DNA from: Tetramitus jugosus
Taxonomy: Eukaryota > Heterolobosea > Eutetramitea > Acrasida > Vahlkampfiidae
Direction: 5' to 3'
Assembly (NCBI GenBank): GCA_937625935.1
Contig: OW569363.1
Location: forward strand, 62,001 to 126,000
DNA: 64,000 nt
Shown here piece by piece: positions 38,584-47,900 of this stretch. Within the stretch, counting starts at the first letter, position 1. Each line of letters begins with the position of its first letter. The notes below the pieces were generated by a model. The model was not told the origin of the DNA and did not search any database. It saw nothing but the letters and a program-made list of their open reading frames with translations. Both the position numbers and the translations under genes were made by a program.

Positions 38584-39972
38584 TCAGCTACTTCCGTCGG
38601 AAGTGGATTCGCCCTTGGTGATCGCATCAGTGCCAGTCGACTTGTCAGTCTTCAAGAGCCAACTATACAAGACAAACTGAAACAGAATACTCAAATCCAT
38701 GGTGAATACCAAGAAGGCTCCCACGATCCACGGTAATTGAACCATTAGATAATTGTAATACTGGGAATAGAGAAGAATACTCACAGCATACGTCAAATTA
38801 CCCATGAAAGCAGAATAAAAGAGCAATGGAGCCAATCCTTCGCATGACCGACGCTTCATGTTCGTCCAGAACTGAGGTATTCTCGATGAAAAGTAGAATA
38901 AACTTGCCAAGCAACCGACAATGTAACCAAAGATGGACAGTGGACTCTTTGGTGGAAATTCATAGTTCCAAGCATCTTCGTCTCGTTGTTCGTCCATGAT
39001 GGCCAACAAGTGTCTTCCCATGCTTCTCCGAGCAACCAACTGCGTAACACTTCCGTTCATCACTCTTGTTTCACCTCTCTCAGCGAGTAACATCACCAGG
39101 AGACCTGCACCGACAAACACGGCCAAGTACAGCGCTGAGAACAAACGAATCTTGCTCTTCCAGCTGCCACTACTCGTGCCCCTCTCGATTCCATCATCAA
39201 CTTCGCTGTATACCATCATTCCACCACTGCTCTTATTATTCTGACCATTAAGTTCATCCACATGTGTCGAAGCATAATCAGGAGAATGACTACGATGATC
39301 CATGGCTAATAAGTTAGTTGTCGATGATGATGATGGTATCTCTGCATCCACTACCACCTCCATCGTCCCACCACCATCATCATCATCATCACCATCACCG
39401 TCATGATAAACTCGCTCCGGTGTCAACAATTCCTTTATATTATTGTTATTGTTCTTGTCTTTGTCAGCAAGCAACGCACCATATAATCTCCTCCTTCGTC
39501 CCCACACGTGATAATACAAGTATTGACTCATCATCAACGAATCCATCGCTACATAATAAATTCCAGCAATCGTCTGAGTCACCAAACTACCAATCACAAT
39601 CACACCCAACAAATTAAACAAATCACCGAGGAACCACTGAACAAGCATATTGAACGTTAATCCTGACTGTTTCCGCCGATAATTCTCCATGACTTGAGGT
39701 ATATAGGATATGAACCAGAATGCGAGACTAATGATACCAATGTAGAAACTGGCTTGTTCAGACGGTGTTCTCACACACTCACCAAGCACCTTTTCAATCC
39801 AAATCACCTTGTGATAACCCTTGACAATGGGAGAACATGCTGTAAAATTTTTTGGTGGGGCACTATGGTTGTTGAACAGTGAGTATTGATCCAGAGATGA
39901 TGATGATGATAGCAGCAGAGACGATGATGCAATGGTGCCCACCATGTAACGTAACGGAGGATACGTGTTCAT
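38584..39972 (-). CDS. PQ-loop transporter (SLC66A1/Ypq1-like lysosomal amino-acid exporter)
   Basis: The 462-residue protein has two PQ-loop repeats. The first (about 78-160) includes AFWFISYIPQVMENYRRKQS and GLTFNMLVQWFLGDLFNL. The second (about 350-440) includes ASLFYFSSRIPQFWTNMKRR and GLAPLLFYSAFMGNLTYAVS. Seven hydrophobic segments fit the family. Pro-Gln dipeptides at the helix kinks are present in both repeats. A long Asp/Ser-rich hydrophilic insert (DGDGDDDDDGGG) separates the halves, as in fungal Ypq1 and animal PQLC2, which export cationic amino acids from the vacuole or lysosome. The C-terminus is not an obvious dileucine signal. Confidence 0.82.
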   Translation of the reverse strand: MNTYPPLRYMVGTIASSSLLLSSSSSLDQYSLFNNHSAPPKNFTACSPIVKGYHKVIWIEKVLGECVRTPSEQASFYIGIISLAFWFISYIPQVMENYRRKQSGLTFNMLVQWFLGDLFNLLGVIVIGSLVTQTIAGIYYVAMDSLMMSQYLYYHVWGRRRRLYGALLADKDKNNNNNIKELLTPERVYHDGDGDDDDDGGGTMEVVVDAEIPSSSSTTNLLAMDHRSHSPDYASTHVDELNGQNNKSSGGMMVYSEVDDGIERGTSSGSWKSKIRLFSALYLAVFVGAGLLVMLLAERGETRVMNGSVTQLVARRSMGRHLLAIMDEQRDEDAWNYEFPPKSPLSIFGYIVGCLASLFYFSSRIPQFWTNMKRRSCEGLAPLLFYSAFMGNLTYAVSILLYSQYYNYLMVQLPWIVGAFLVFTMDLSILFQFVLYSWLLKTDKSTGTDAITKGESTSDGSS

Positions 39973-40322
39973 TGTGTTGTTGTTGTTGTTGCTTATTTCT
40001 TGTCGTTGTTCTCACACAAGGAATGTGTTGTGATAAGTGGTGAGGTGGGTGTTTGTCTCCTATTGGTTTGTTTCAAAGAGGGGCGCTGGTGAGGAGAACA
40101 CTTTTCTCAGTGGTTGTTCGGATTCTTTCAGGGGGACATCATGGTGGGCTCCACTTTCGGGTTAGAATTGACGATGTCGCTGTAATTCAAGCGAATTGCA
40201 CGCGGGAATATCCAAGAAAAGTGTGGAAAGAGAATAGGGGAGCTCATTGTTTCTAAATGTACACGGACACGAGATATGTTTTATTTCTCTATCTGAAGAC
40301 ACAAAAGCGAAGCTCTAGTTGA
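39973..40322. other. Intergenic region upstream of the PQ-loop gene
   Basis: 350 bases with no gene seen. It starts with CAACAACAAC-type leader on the minus strand. A 67-codon plus-strand frame lacks any recognisable feature. Confidence 0.5.
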
Positions 40323-40820
40323 TTATTCTTGAAAATCAATCGAAATCTTCCTTCGAACTGGCTTTGGTTGTTCCTTGGGTATCAATAGCTTGAGCACACC
40401 ATCTTTCATTTGAGCTTTGATGTGTTCAAGCTTAATGTGATCTGGAAATTGGAAAGCTCTCTCAAATTTTCCAAACGACCGTTCAGCACAGTGATACTTG
40501 ATATTATTCTTCTCAATCGTTTCACTCGTTTCCTCTGGTTTGTACTCTCCACTGAGTGTCAAGATGTTGCCTTCGTGAATCTCCAGTTGAACTTGATCTT
40601 TGGAGAGTCCTGGTACCTCTGCTACGAGTTCAATCTGATTGTTGAACTCCTTGATGTCTACAGCAAGAGATCTTGGGCCTTTGTGTGCTGAAGGGAAAGG
40701 TGAGTGTTGTGCAACTTCTTGTGACAGTAGCTTTTCCAAATTCACTTGGTTGAAGATGGATCTGTGAGAAGGATGGAGATACTTGGATAGGTGCTTTCTA
40801 AGTGCTGCAGAGGAAGCCAT
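40323..40820 (-). CDS. Small heat-shock protein (Hsp20 / alpha-crystallin)
   Basis: The 165-residue protein is of normal length. After a 45-residue variable N-terminus, the alpha-crystallin domain spans about 55-155: LAVDIKEFNNQIELVAEVPGLSKDQ, VQLEIHEGNILTLSGEY, ERSFGKFERAFQFPDHIKLE and MKDGVLKLLIPK. The GVLKLLIPK is the A-x-x-x-x-G-V-L signature variant, and a C-terminal RRKISID (an I-x-I-like motif) follows. sHSPs are ATP-independent holdases that keep unfolded proteins soluble. The upstream region has a heat-shock-element-like inverted repeat. Confidence 0.9.
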   Translation of the reverse strand: MASSAALRKHLSKYLHPSHRSIFNQVNLEKLLSQEVAQHSPFPSAHKGPRSLAVDIKEFNNQIELVAEVPGLSKDQVQLEIHEGNILTLSGEYKPEETSETIEKNNIKYHCAERSFGKFERAFQFPDHIKLEHIKAQMKDGVLKLLIPKEQPKPVRRKISIDFQE

Positions 40821-40885
40821 TTTGTTGTTCTATAGACTTTATGAATAACTTATTACTTTATACAGATAGGTATTGTGGTGTTTGG

Positions 40886-40899
40886 TTCCGGAACTGTTC
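40886..40899. promoter_or_regulatory. Heat-shock-element-like motif
   Basis: TTCCGGAACTGTTC gives TTCnnGAA followed by a further TTC with one extra base, 66-79 bp upstream of the Hsp20 ATG. HSF sites are alternating GAA/TTC units, so this fits but is imperfect in spacing. An 18-bp palindrome (AATTCCTGCGCAGGAATT, 40965-40982) lies farther upstream and contains more TTC/GAA units. Confidence 0.4.
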
Positions 40900-41072
40900 T
40901 GTTTAGTTTAAATACTTAGGGGAGAAGTTTACGCGTGAGTTTATGCGTTCGGAAATTTGACCACAATTCCTGCGCAGGAATTCAATAGGAATTGAAATTA
41001 CTCCGTATTGTTGTAACTTGCCATTTTATTTCATTTTACTATACAATTTGTTCTTCTACTTGAAGAATGAGC

Positions 41073-43673
41073 TCAGCAGGAGCCAGCAGACTTTGGTTTC
41101 AAAGTAGTGCCACAACAGTTGAAGATATCAGGGTTGTAGCAAGCAGTACCGCAGCGCTTGGTGCCAGTAGCACAGAGCATGCCGTCGTAACATCCGAACA
41201 CATTAGGATTGTAACATGCTCCACCGCAACAATTGTAGCCAGTTTGACATTTCACATTGGTGCACTTGGTGTCAGTAGTTGTTCCACCACCAGAGCAAGT
41301 TCCCTTCGCTGCGACGGTGTTACCAGAGCAGCACTCATAGGTGTCTGTATTGTAACATGCGTTTCCACAGGCCGCTGTTCCACTTCCACATCCACAACCA
41401 GAAGGTGATGGAGATGGAGTAGGGGTAGGGGTAGGAGAAGGAGAAGGAGATGGTGTGGGTGTAGGAGTTGGTGATGGAGAGGGAGATGGAGTAGGAGTAA
41501 CACTACCAGGACTATCAATATCTGCGAACGGAGAGGTTCTCTTGGCTTGACCTTGAGGTCTAGAATACAACCAATAGAGTGTGTTGGTCTTCGTGTTACC
41601 GTCATCGTATCCAGTGAGACCGTTCACAAGAGAAGCAGCACCAGAGAAATCAATAGTGGACTGAGCAAGGTAGAGTAAGCCTTTCCATGAATCAACAGAC
41701 GCCGAGTTGGAGTAGCAAGTGGAGAATACTGGATAACTCTCCTTGATCCAATCAGAAGTGACATAATCGTCCGTAATAGGAGTATAAGGTAACATTTGAA
41801 TACCATGAATGTACTCGACGTTCAATCCAAAGAATGTTGCATAATCGACCTTAGTTTCCCAAAGAACACCAACACACTTGTTTGGAGCATACACTGGATC
41901 ATAGATATCGTTCTTTGTTGTCACGTGCCAGTACATTTTGGCAGAACGGATCTCAGTTGCTAAAAGAATACGACCCACATTCATCATGTTGGTATCTTGG
42001 TACACGAGACCCAACAAGTAGAGACCGTAGTAGGCGTTGATAGCCTCAGATGTCGATTCCTGATTTCTAGAGTCAGCAAATGTGAACAAACCAGCAGCGA
42101 ATGAGTGACCAACGAACCAGTCCTTGGTTCTCAGCTTTGTATAGTATGGATCACTGTCACTTGGATTGGCATAGTCTCTTGCAATTTCGTACAGTTTTTG
42201 CTTCATTTGTGCACCCCATGCAGCATCCTTCTTGATGATTGCTGCTGCAGCGTACAAGAAGTATCCATAATGGAAATGATGATCATTGTAGTAGTACATT
42301 CCAAAGTCACAGGCAACACAACCAACAGAGTTCTTACTCACTAATCCACCATAGGTAATTTCATAGAGCAACTGGTTGTCCATATTGATACCTCCACCAC
42401 CTACGCCATTGATCCATTGTTGCAAGTAAGTTTTCATATTGGTTCTCACTTTGGTAGCAATGGCACTCTGTCCAAACTCATCGGCAATCACAGCCAAACG
42501 ACCGAGACGAGCCACAGCTTTACCACCAAAGTAAGGATCCATGGGTGTAGGAATCGAGTTCTGATCAGCAGTTAACGCAGTTTGGATGGCTTGCTTATAT
42601 GTGTCCGGAATTTGATATCGACTTTGGAAACCGACATCGTTGACCAAGCTCTCCAGTAGAGTCCATTGATCACCAACAATAGCAACGTTACTTCCTTTGA
42701 TACTTCTCAGTGTAAGAGCAGACAACATTTGAGGGTTCGTAGTGCTCATCATATCCCTGTGGTGAGGCAATGTGAACATTATAAGGTTATCAGTGCCCTT
42801 CTTGGTGAATGCGAACTTGATGGTTGCTGTATCACCACTCACAGAATAGGTCACATGTCCAGTGTATGGATATGTGTTTCTGTATTGGTCGAAAATGGTT
42901 TCATGGGTGGCGTCGTTCAAGATGGCAACTCGGAGGACACCAGTGAATGTGTTTGTCGCAATCAGAGATGTCAATCCAGAAACAGTCCATGACACCGAAG
43001 CAGAAGTATAGACCAACCATGTTTGACCATTGCTCAACTTTACCTTAAACTTGTCTCCAGTGATGGGTCCAGAGGCAGAGTTGACACTAATTCCATTCAC
43101 TTCTGTAAATGCATGTACAGTACTGAGGAGAGGAGTGAGACCCTTGTATTCAACAGTGTGGTAGGTTTGACCTCTGACAATAGGACTTTCCATGTACTTG
43201 TTGCTTCCATCAGTGGCCGCAGAGATTCTGGTCAGAACGGACAGGTCGTCGTGAGACATGACCTTTCTTCCGCCCATGGGTTCCTTTGCTCCCACAATTA
43301 TATCATTCAAGTAGGCACTGACCTGATAGAGGTTACTGACCGCATACTTAGGATAACAAACGGCAAAGTATCCACTGTCAGTGTTCACGTAAATGATGTA
43401 GGGATATGTGGCAATAGGACCGAAACCAGGCAACACCAAGTTAATCCACCAAGTGTTAGTTGGATAGGGTCTCTTGTAGCTGGGACCCCAGAATGTGTTG
43501 TTTGAAACAGGAATGGAATGCTCTCCAGTAGTAGTCTTGTAGACGCTAGCAGTTGTGGCAAAAGGATCTCCGAGAGCACCCAATGCTCCCATGGCGAACA
43601 TGAGCAAGAGTCCGGAGAGAAGAACTGAGATAATGGCAGTCCTTGTGGATAAAGATGAGATGAACGATTTCAT
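41073..43673 (-). CDS. Secreted endo-1,3-beta-glucanase, GH81, with Cys-rich C-terminus
   Basis: The product is 866 residues. It begins with a basic start and a hydrophobic signal segment (about 10-35). The GH81 N-terminal beta domain follows: WGPSYKRPYPTNTWWINLVL (near 61), then TYPYIIYVNTDSGYFAVCYP. The catalytic alpha/alpha-barrel has FGMYYYNDHHFHYGYFLYAA (near 460), the family hallmark with the catalytic Asp, and SAEI-like strands such as NQESTSEAINAYYGLYLLG. A Pro-Ser/Thr linker (about 720-757) leads to three Cys-rich modules of the C-G-x-x-C-Y-N type ending the protein, perhaps binding carbohydrate. GH81 enzymes hydrolyse beta-1,3-glucan. Its divergent neighbour is a glucan synthase. 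Confidence 0.92.
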   Translation of the reverse strand: MKSFISSLSTRTAIISVLLSGLLLMFAMGALGALGDPFATTASVYKTTTGEHSIPVSNNTFWGPSYKRPYPTNTWWINLVLPGFGPIATYPYIIYVNTDSGYFAVCYPKYAVSNLYQVSAYLNDIIVGAKEPMGGRKVMSHDDLSVLTRISAATDGSNKYMESPIVRGQTYHTVEYKGLTPLLSTVHAFTEVNGISVNSASGPITGDKFKVKLSNGQTWLVYTSASVSWTVSGLTSLIATNTFTGVLRVAILNDATHETIFDQYRNTYPYTGHVTYSVSGDTATIKFAFTKKGTDNLIMFTLPHHRDMMSTTNPQMLSALTLRSIKGSNVAIVGDQWTLLESLVNDVGFQSRYQIPDTYKQAIQTALTADQNSIPTPMDPYFGGKAVARLGRLAVIADEFGQSAIATKVRTNMKTYLQQWINGVGGGGINMDNQLLYEITYGGLVSKNSVGCVACDFGMYYYNDHHFHYGYFLYAAAAIIKKDAAWGAQMKQKLYEIARDYANPSDSDPYYTKLRTKDWFVGHSFAAGLFTFADSRNQESTSEAINAYYGLYLLGLVYQDTNMMNVGRILLATEIRSAKMYWHVTTKNDIYDPVYAPNKCVGVLWETKVDYATFFGLNVEYIHGIQMLPYTPITDDYVTSDWIKESYPVFSTCYSNSASVDSWKGLLYLAQSTIDFSGAASLVNGLTGYDDGNTKTNTLYWLYSRPQGQAKRTSPFADIDSPGSVTPTPSPSPSPTPTPTPSPSPSPTPTPTPSPSPSGCGCGSGTAACGNACYNTDTYECCSGNTVAAKGTCSGGGTTTDTKCTNVKCQTGYNCCGGACYNPNVFGCYDGMLCATGTKRCGTACYNPDIFNCCGTTLKPKSAGSC

Positions 43674-44977
43674 GGTTCGTCACTTGTTACTTGTTTTCTT
43701 ACAGGGTGTTGGATTGGGATCTTGACTTCAAATAATATAGCAATCGGGACTATAGAGGTACAGATAGAGCTAAAGGCTTAGATCTGGCAGAAATATCTTG
43801 TGTTATGTTTTGTGTAATTCCTGGAATCGGTTTGACCTTCAAAGAATTTAAATTGTGACAAGGTTGTATTCGGAGTTTAAGGATTACCGGTCCGGATCAA
43901 TCCAATAAAATTGTAAGGAGATTCCCTCGAATCTTGAGAGATGTCCAAAGGGCAAAAGATCCCTCATTTGACAGTAGACTTCAAAGAAAAACTCGCCTTG
44001 AGTTCCTTAAGGATCTTATGGACCATTCCATTGTGTTATGAAAGGGCCATTGATTCATACAGAACAAAATTGATTTCGGGTGGCATGACAACAACGATTC
44101 TTCGTTATACCCAATCTCTAACTAGAAGCAAGAAACTGATCTGTAGTGCGTTCAATATTCAGTTGAACCACTATAACCCCTTATCTACTGTTCAATTACA
44201 GCTTGACACTGATATTATCCAATAGTGGAAAGTCCTCCGGACAACACCAACATCGCACCATCGAGAAGGAAGAATTGACAATTTCATCCCGAGAGATGGA
44301 ACAAGAACACTTCTCCAGGAATGTAAATGGCCTAAAAAGTGCAACTCGCTTAATGAGAGACTCTCTTTTGTGCCTTGGCTATCGCAACGCCATCCAATAT
44401 TTCCCCGATCTAGTTCTTCTTGTGTCAAGAGGTTATTTTTGTGGTATCCACAAGCAAATTGTGCTGCAATGCAACAAACCAAGCAGCCCAAGAACGCCAA
44501 ATTATCGCACTGTTGAAAGCCAGTGCCTCTATTCGGCTCCAAAAAAACCCATTCTCCCGATCAGGCATGTTGATTTTCGAACCAAATGACATACTCTTGG
44601 CCGTGTTCCTGTTTTAATCATTGTCAAAGTATCGCCTGGCAAGGCGTGTGCACGTAGACCAATTCAGACAACCCTTAAAGCACACAACACAACAACACAG
44701 CTTACATTCAAAGAAGAAACAGCACCTTCATCATCCTCCTCCCAAAAGTCTCAACAGAATAGCCATATCAAACAGAACTCTGCTCTCTGTGTGCTTTTCA
44801 ATCATCGGATATCACCCAACATCCATCAATAGAGGAGATCATCAACAACACCTATTGAAAAAAGAGAGATCAAGCAACAACTTCTCTTCTTTTTTTAAAA
44901 CAATTTATTACTCACCCAACAACAACAACAACAAAATTATTTATTCCTACACTAAGTAGAGCTCTAATACAACAACA
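43674..44977. other. 1.3-kb divergent region between GH81 and GT48 genes
   Basis: Both flanking genes start from this region. It ends in CAACAACAACAAC-type leader just before the synthase ATG. In 43941-44617 several frames of 60-130 codons overlap on both strands (for example 43941-44225 and 44203-44589 on plus). None has a known domain or clear codon constraint. A decayed gene is possible, but I cannot support it. Confidence 0.4.
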
Positions 44978-47900
44978 ATGTCAAATAACGACAACCAAAA
45001 AGCTCTGCCGAAGTTGCCACCAAAAAGTTCCGCAACAACATCAAGCAACCGCAATGCTTCATCATCTACAGCAAGAAACACAACAACAAATACAACAATA
45101 GCTTCTTCGTCTTCTTCTTCTTCTCAAATTGAAGAAGTTGTTTCCTTGGAGGAAGAGAACAAGGGTGGAGCCAATCCAAACAACAAGAATGCTCCCTTGC
45201 CTCAACCACCAAGTGCCAGCAGACCTCAATTGCCTCCAAAGAACAACATTCTGGTTCCAGAAGCTGTTTCTGCTTCAGTGTCAGCTTCCGTTCTAGCACT
45301 GGCCAGTTCGAGCAACAATGATGACCCTGATGACTATGACAGCGAATTCAAGATTCTTTGCTCCAAAGAACAATTGATTAATGAACTACTGGCAAAGATC
45401 AATAGTGAAATCTGGGGCTTCCAGAAGCAAATGGACATCAAGAGCAGACAACACTTGAAAAATCTGTTGTTGGACATGTGGAGTAAACACAAGAATAGTG
45501 GTGCTCCAAACAACAAGAAGAAACCTCTGGGGAAGAAGAAGAGGAAGACGAGAGAACAAGTCGATAAAATGTTGAGGAAACAATTGGCTGCATCCGTGCA
45601 CAAGTGCTTTGAAGAAATGATGTACGAGTATGGCAAGTGGTGTGCTGTCGCTCGCCGAAAGAACAGAATTGCTAGCACTACGGAAGAAAAAGCAACCGCG
45701 ATGCTGTTGCTACTAACAGTATTTACAGAGATTGATTTGGTTCGTGCTCAAAATCACACCTGTCAATTACTATTTCACTTGGCTTACAAGTGCCATCTCC
45801 ATTTGAAGAAAAATGCTGCTGTGGGAGCTCCATTTACTCGTGTGGACAAGGCAGCAAAGAAAGGAAAAAAGGACGACGCCAACAGCACAGAGAATCCAGA
45901 GAAGCCATTGTTTGTGAGACAACCAATCTCTTCTATTGCTCAAGCTGTTGTCCGCGAGGCCAAGTACTGCTATGAAATGGCCAAGGTGTTCTTTAATAAG
46001 AACGCACTCAATCAGGAGTTCTTTGATTGGGATGACCTGAACGATTTGTGTTGGACTCCTGGCTTCGTTCAAACTTTTTTCAAAAGGAAGACCAAGGAGA
46101 GTATTTATTCCATTGGAGGTTTTGAATCTGCTTTCAGAATGAGACAGTGGCCTCATTTGAATCAAGTGTTACTTTTCAACGTAGAGAATGGGACCAGTGG
46201 TCAAATGCCAAAGCTACTGCACGAACAAAAGGCGCAGTTCAATACTGAAAAGACAAAGTTCACTCAAAGATGGAAGACATACACAGATAGAGCTGGAGGA
46301 TGGCTTGGAATCAAGGGTTACATTACCTTCTTTTTGAACTTTTATCCTCCTATTTACTATCAATTGTTGTGTATGGCTATTGCATTTGGTTGGTTGTTTA
46401 ATTTCAAATTCTTTACGAATGACCCAGAACTGGGGCTGGTATTGAATTACATAGCTCTCGGCGTCACAGGAGCGCCACTTGTATTGGCTGGATTGTATTT
46501 TGTTTGGAGTTTGTTGTTTCATTTTTGGATCAAACCGAGCATATGGCATCCCTATCGGTTCTCAATCCCTCGAAGAGATACCCTCAACTCTAAGCCTCAA
46601 AGATTGTTCGCATGGTGTGACTTTGTGAATATTATTCCGAATCATATTATGAAGTTGTTCCACAGGCATCACATCTATTCAATGATTGCAATTGCTGGAT
46701 TAACTGCGACCTATATTGTTATCATGAGATGGGTGATCTTTCAGTCTGTCGACAGTATTACTACTAGAGTGTTAAAGATTGCAAATGGTTTGATAGATGG
46801 AACTCTGAATCCAACGAATCAGCAAATGTCCAACATTGTGATCACATTTATTGGTTATGGGTTGCTCTGGGTGAGTATTCTGTTCGTTTGCTCTATCATG
46901 CCCCCAATTTTGTTCAGTGTGTGGGCCGGTATCTTCGGCTTCATCAAAGGGTGGTGGGTAGGTGCCAACAGGATTAAAACCTGGAAACAAATGGTAGCAC
47001 ACATTGAAAAGGATGCTCTGCTTCAAAACTTTAAGAAGAAGCTCCTGGCTGAAAGTTCCAACATTAAGAATGACCAAGAAAGAGATGTTGTCGAAGCCAA
47101 GTGGGCATTCGTTTGGAATTCTATCATTGACGACTTTTATGAGAATCATCAATGCTCTCGATCTGAAAAGAATCGCTTGAGCTATAAGCTGGCGCCAGTG
47201 ACAGAACAAGAAATGGAGACTCATGACTTCAAGTGGAAGGTGGTAGATATGCCTGACTTGGATTTGAGACCCACGTGCTCTGATATGGCATATCACTTGA
47301 TCCGTTTCATCAACAATATGTACCAAAATATGCCCTGTGACAATGTTAGAGTCATGGACATGAAGAGACTGTGTATTGTGACTCCAGTTTATAGAGAAAA
47401 GATTTTCTACTCGTGGGAAGAATTGGTTGAAACGAGTAAAACCAGTCAAAGTTTCCTCCGATGTTTGATCACCAAGTACCCTCATGATTGGAGAAATTTC
47501 AAGGATAAGGAATTCCAAGAGGATACTAGATTGAAGAAAACCATTGAATATATTGAAGACAAGGTTATGAGCGGTTCGAATATCAATAGGATATCCAGCA
47601 GTTCCAAGATTACTGTCACTCCTCACTTGATTAAGTTAATTCAGAGTTGGGCTTCCCAAAGATTCCAACCTGTAAGTAGAACAATCAAAGGATTCATGAA
47701 GTTACCAAAATCTCTCTCGTTGCTTCTTAAGTTGCAAAATCCAGAGTTGAGCGATGAACAAGTGAGAACCATTGTTAGACAAAAGTTCTGTTACATGATC
47801 GGAGCACAGTTGTACGATGAAACAGTCTGGAAAGCAGCCACTGGATATGAAAGATTGCCAAATGATACTATGAAGAGAGAGAATGAAATTGAATACAAAG

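Noticed and set aside
43941-44617. Overlapping medium-size frames between GH81 and GT48
   Set aside because: Several compete on both strands, no domain is recognisable and no splice pattern links them.
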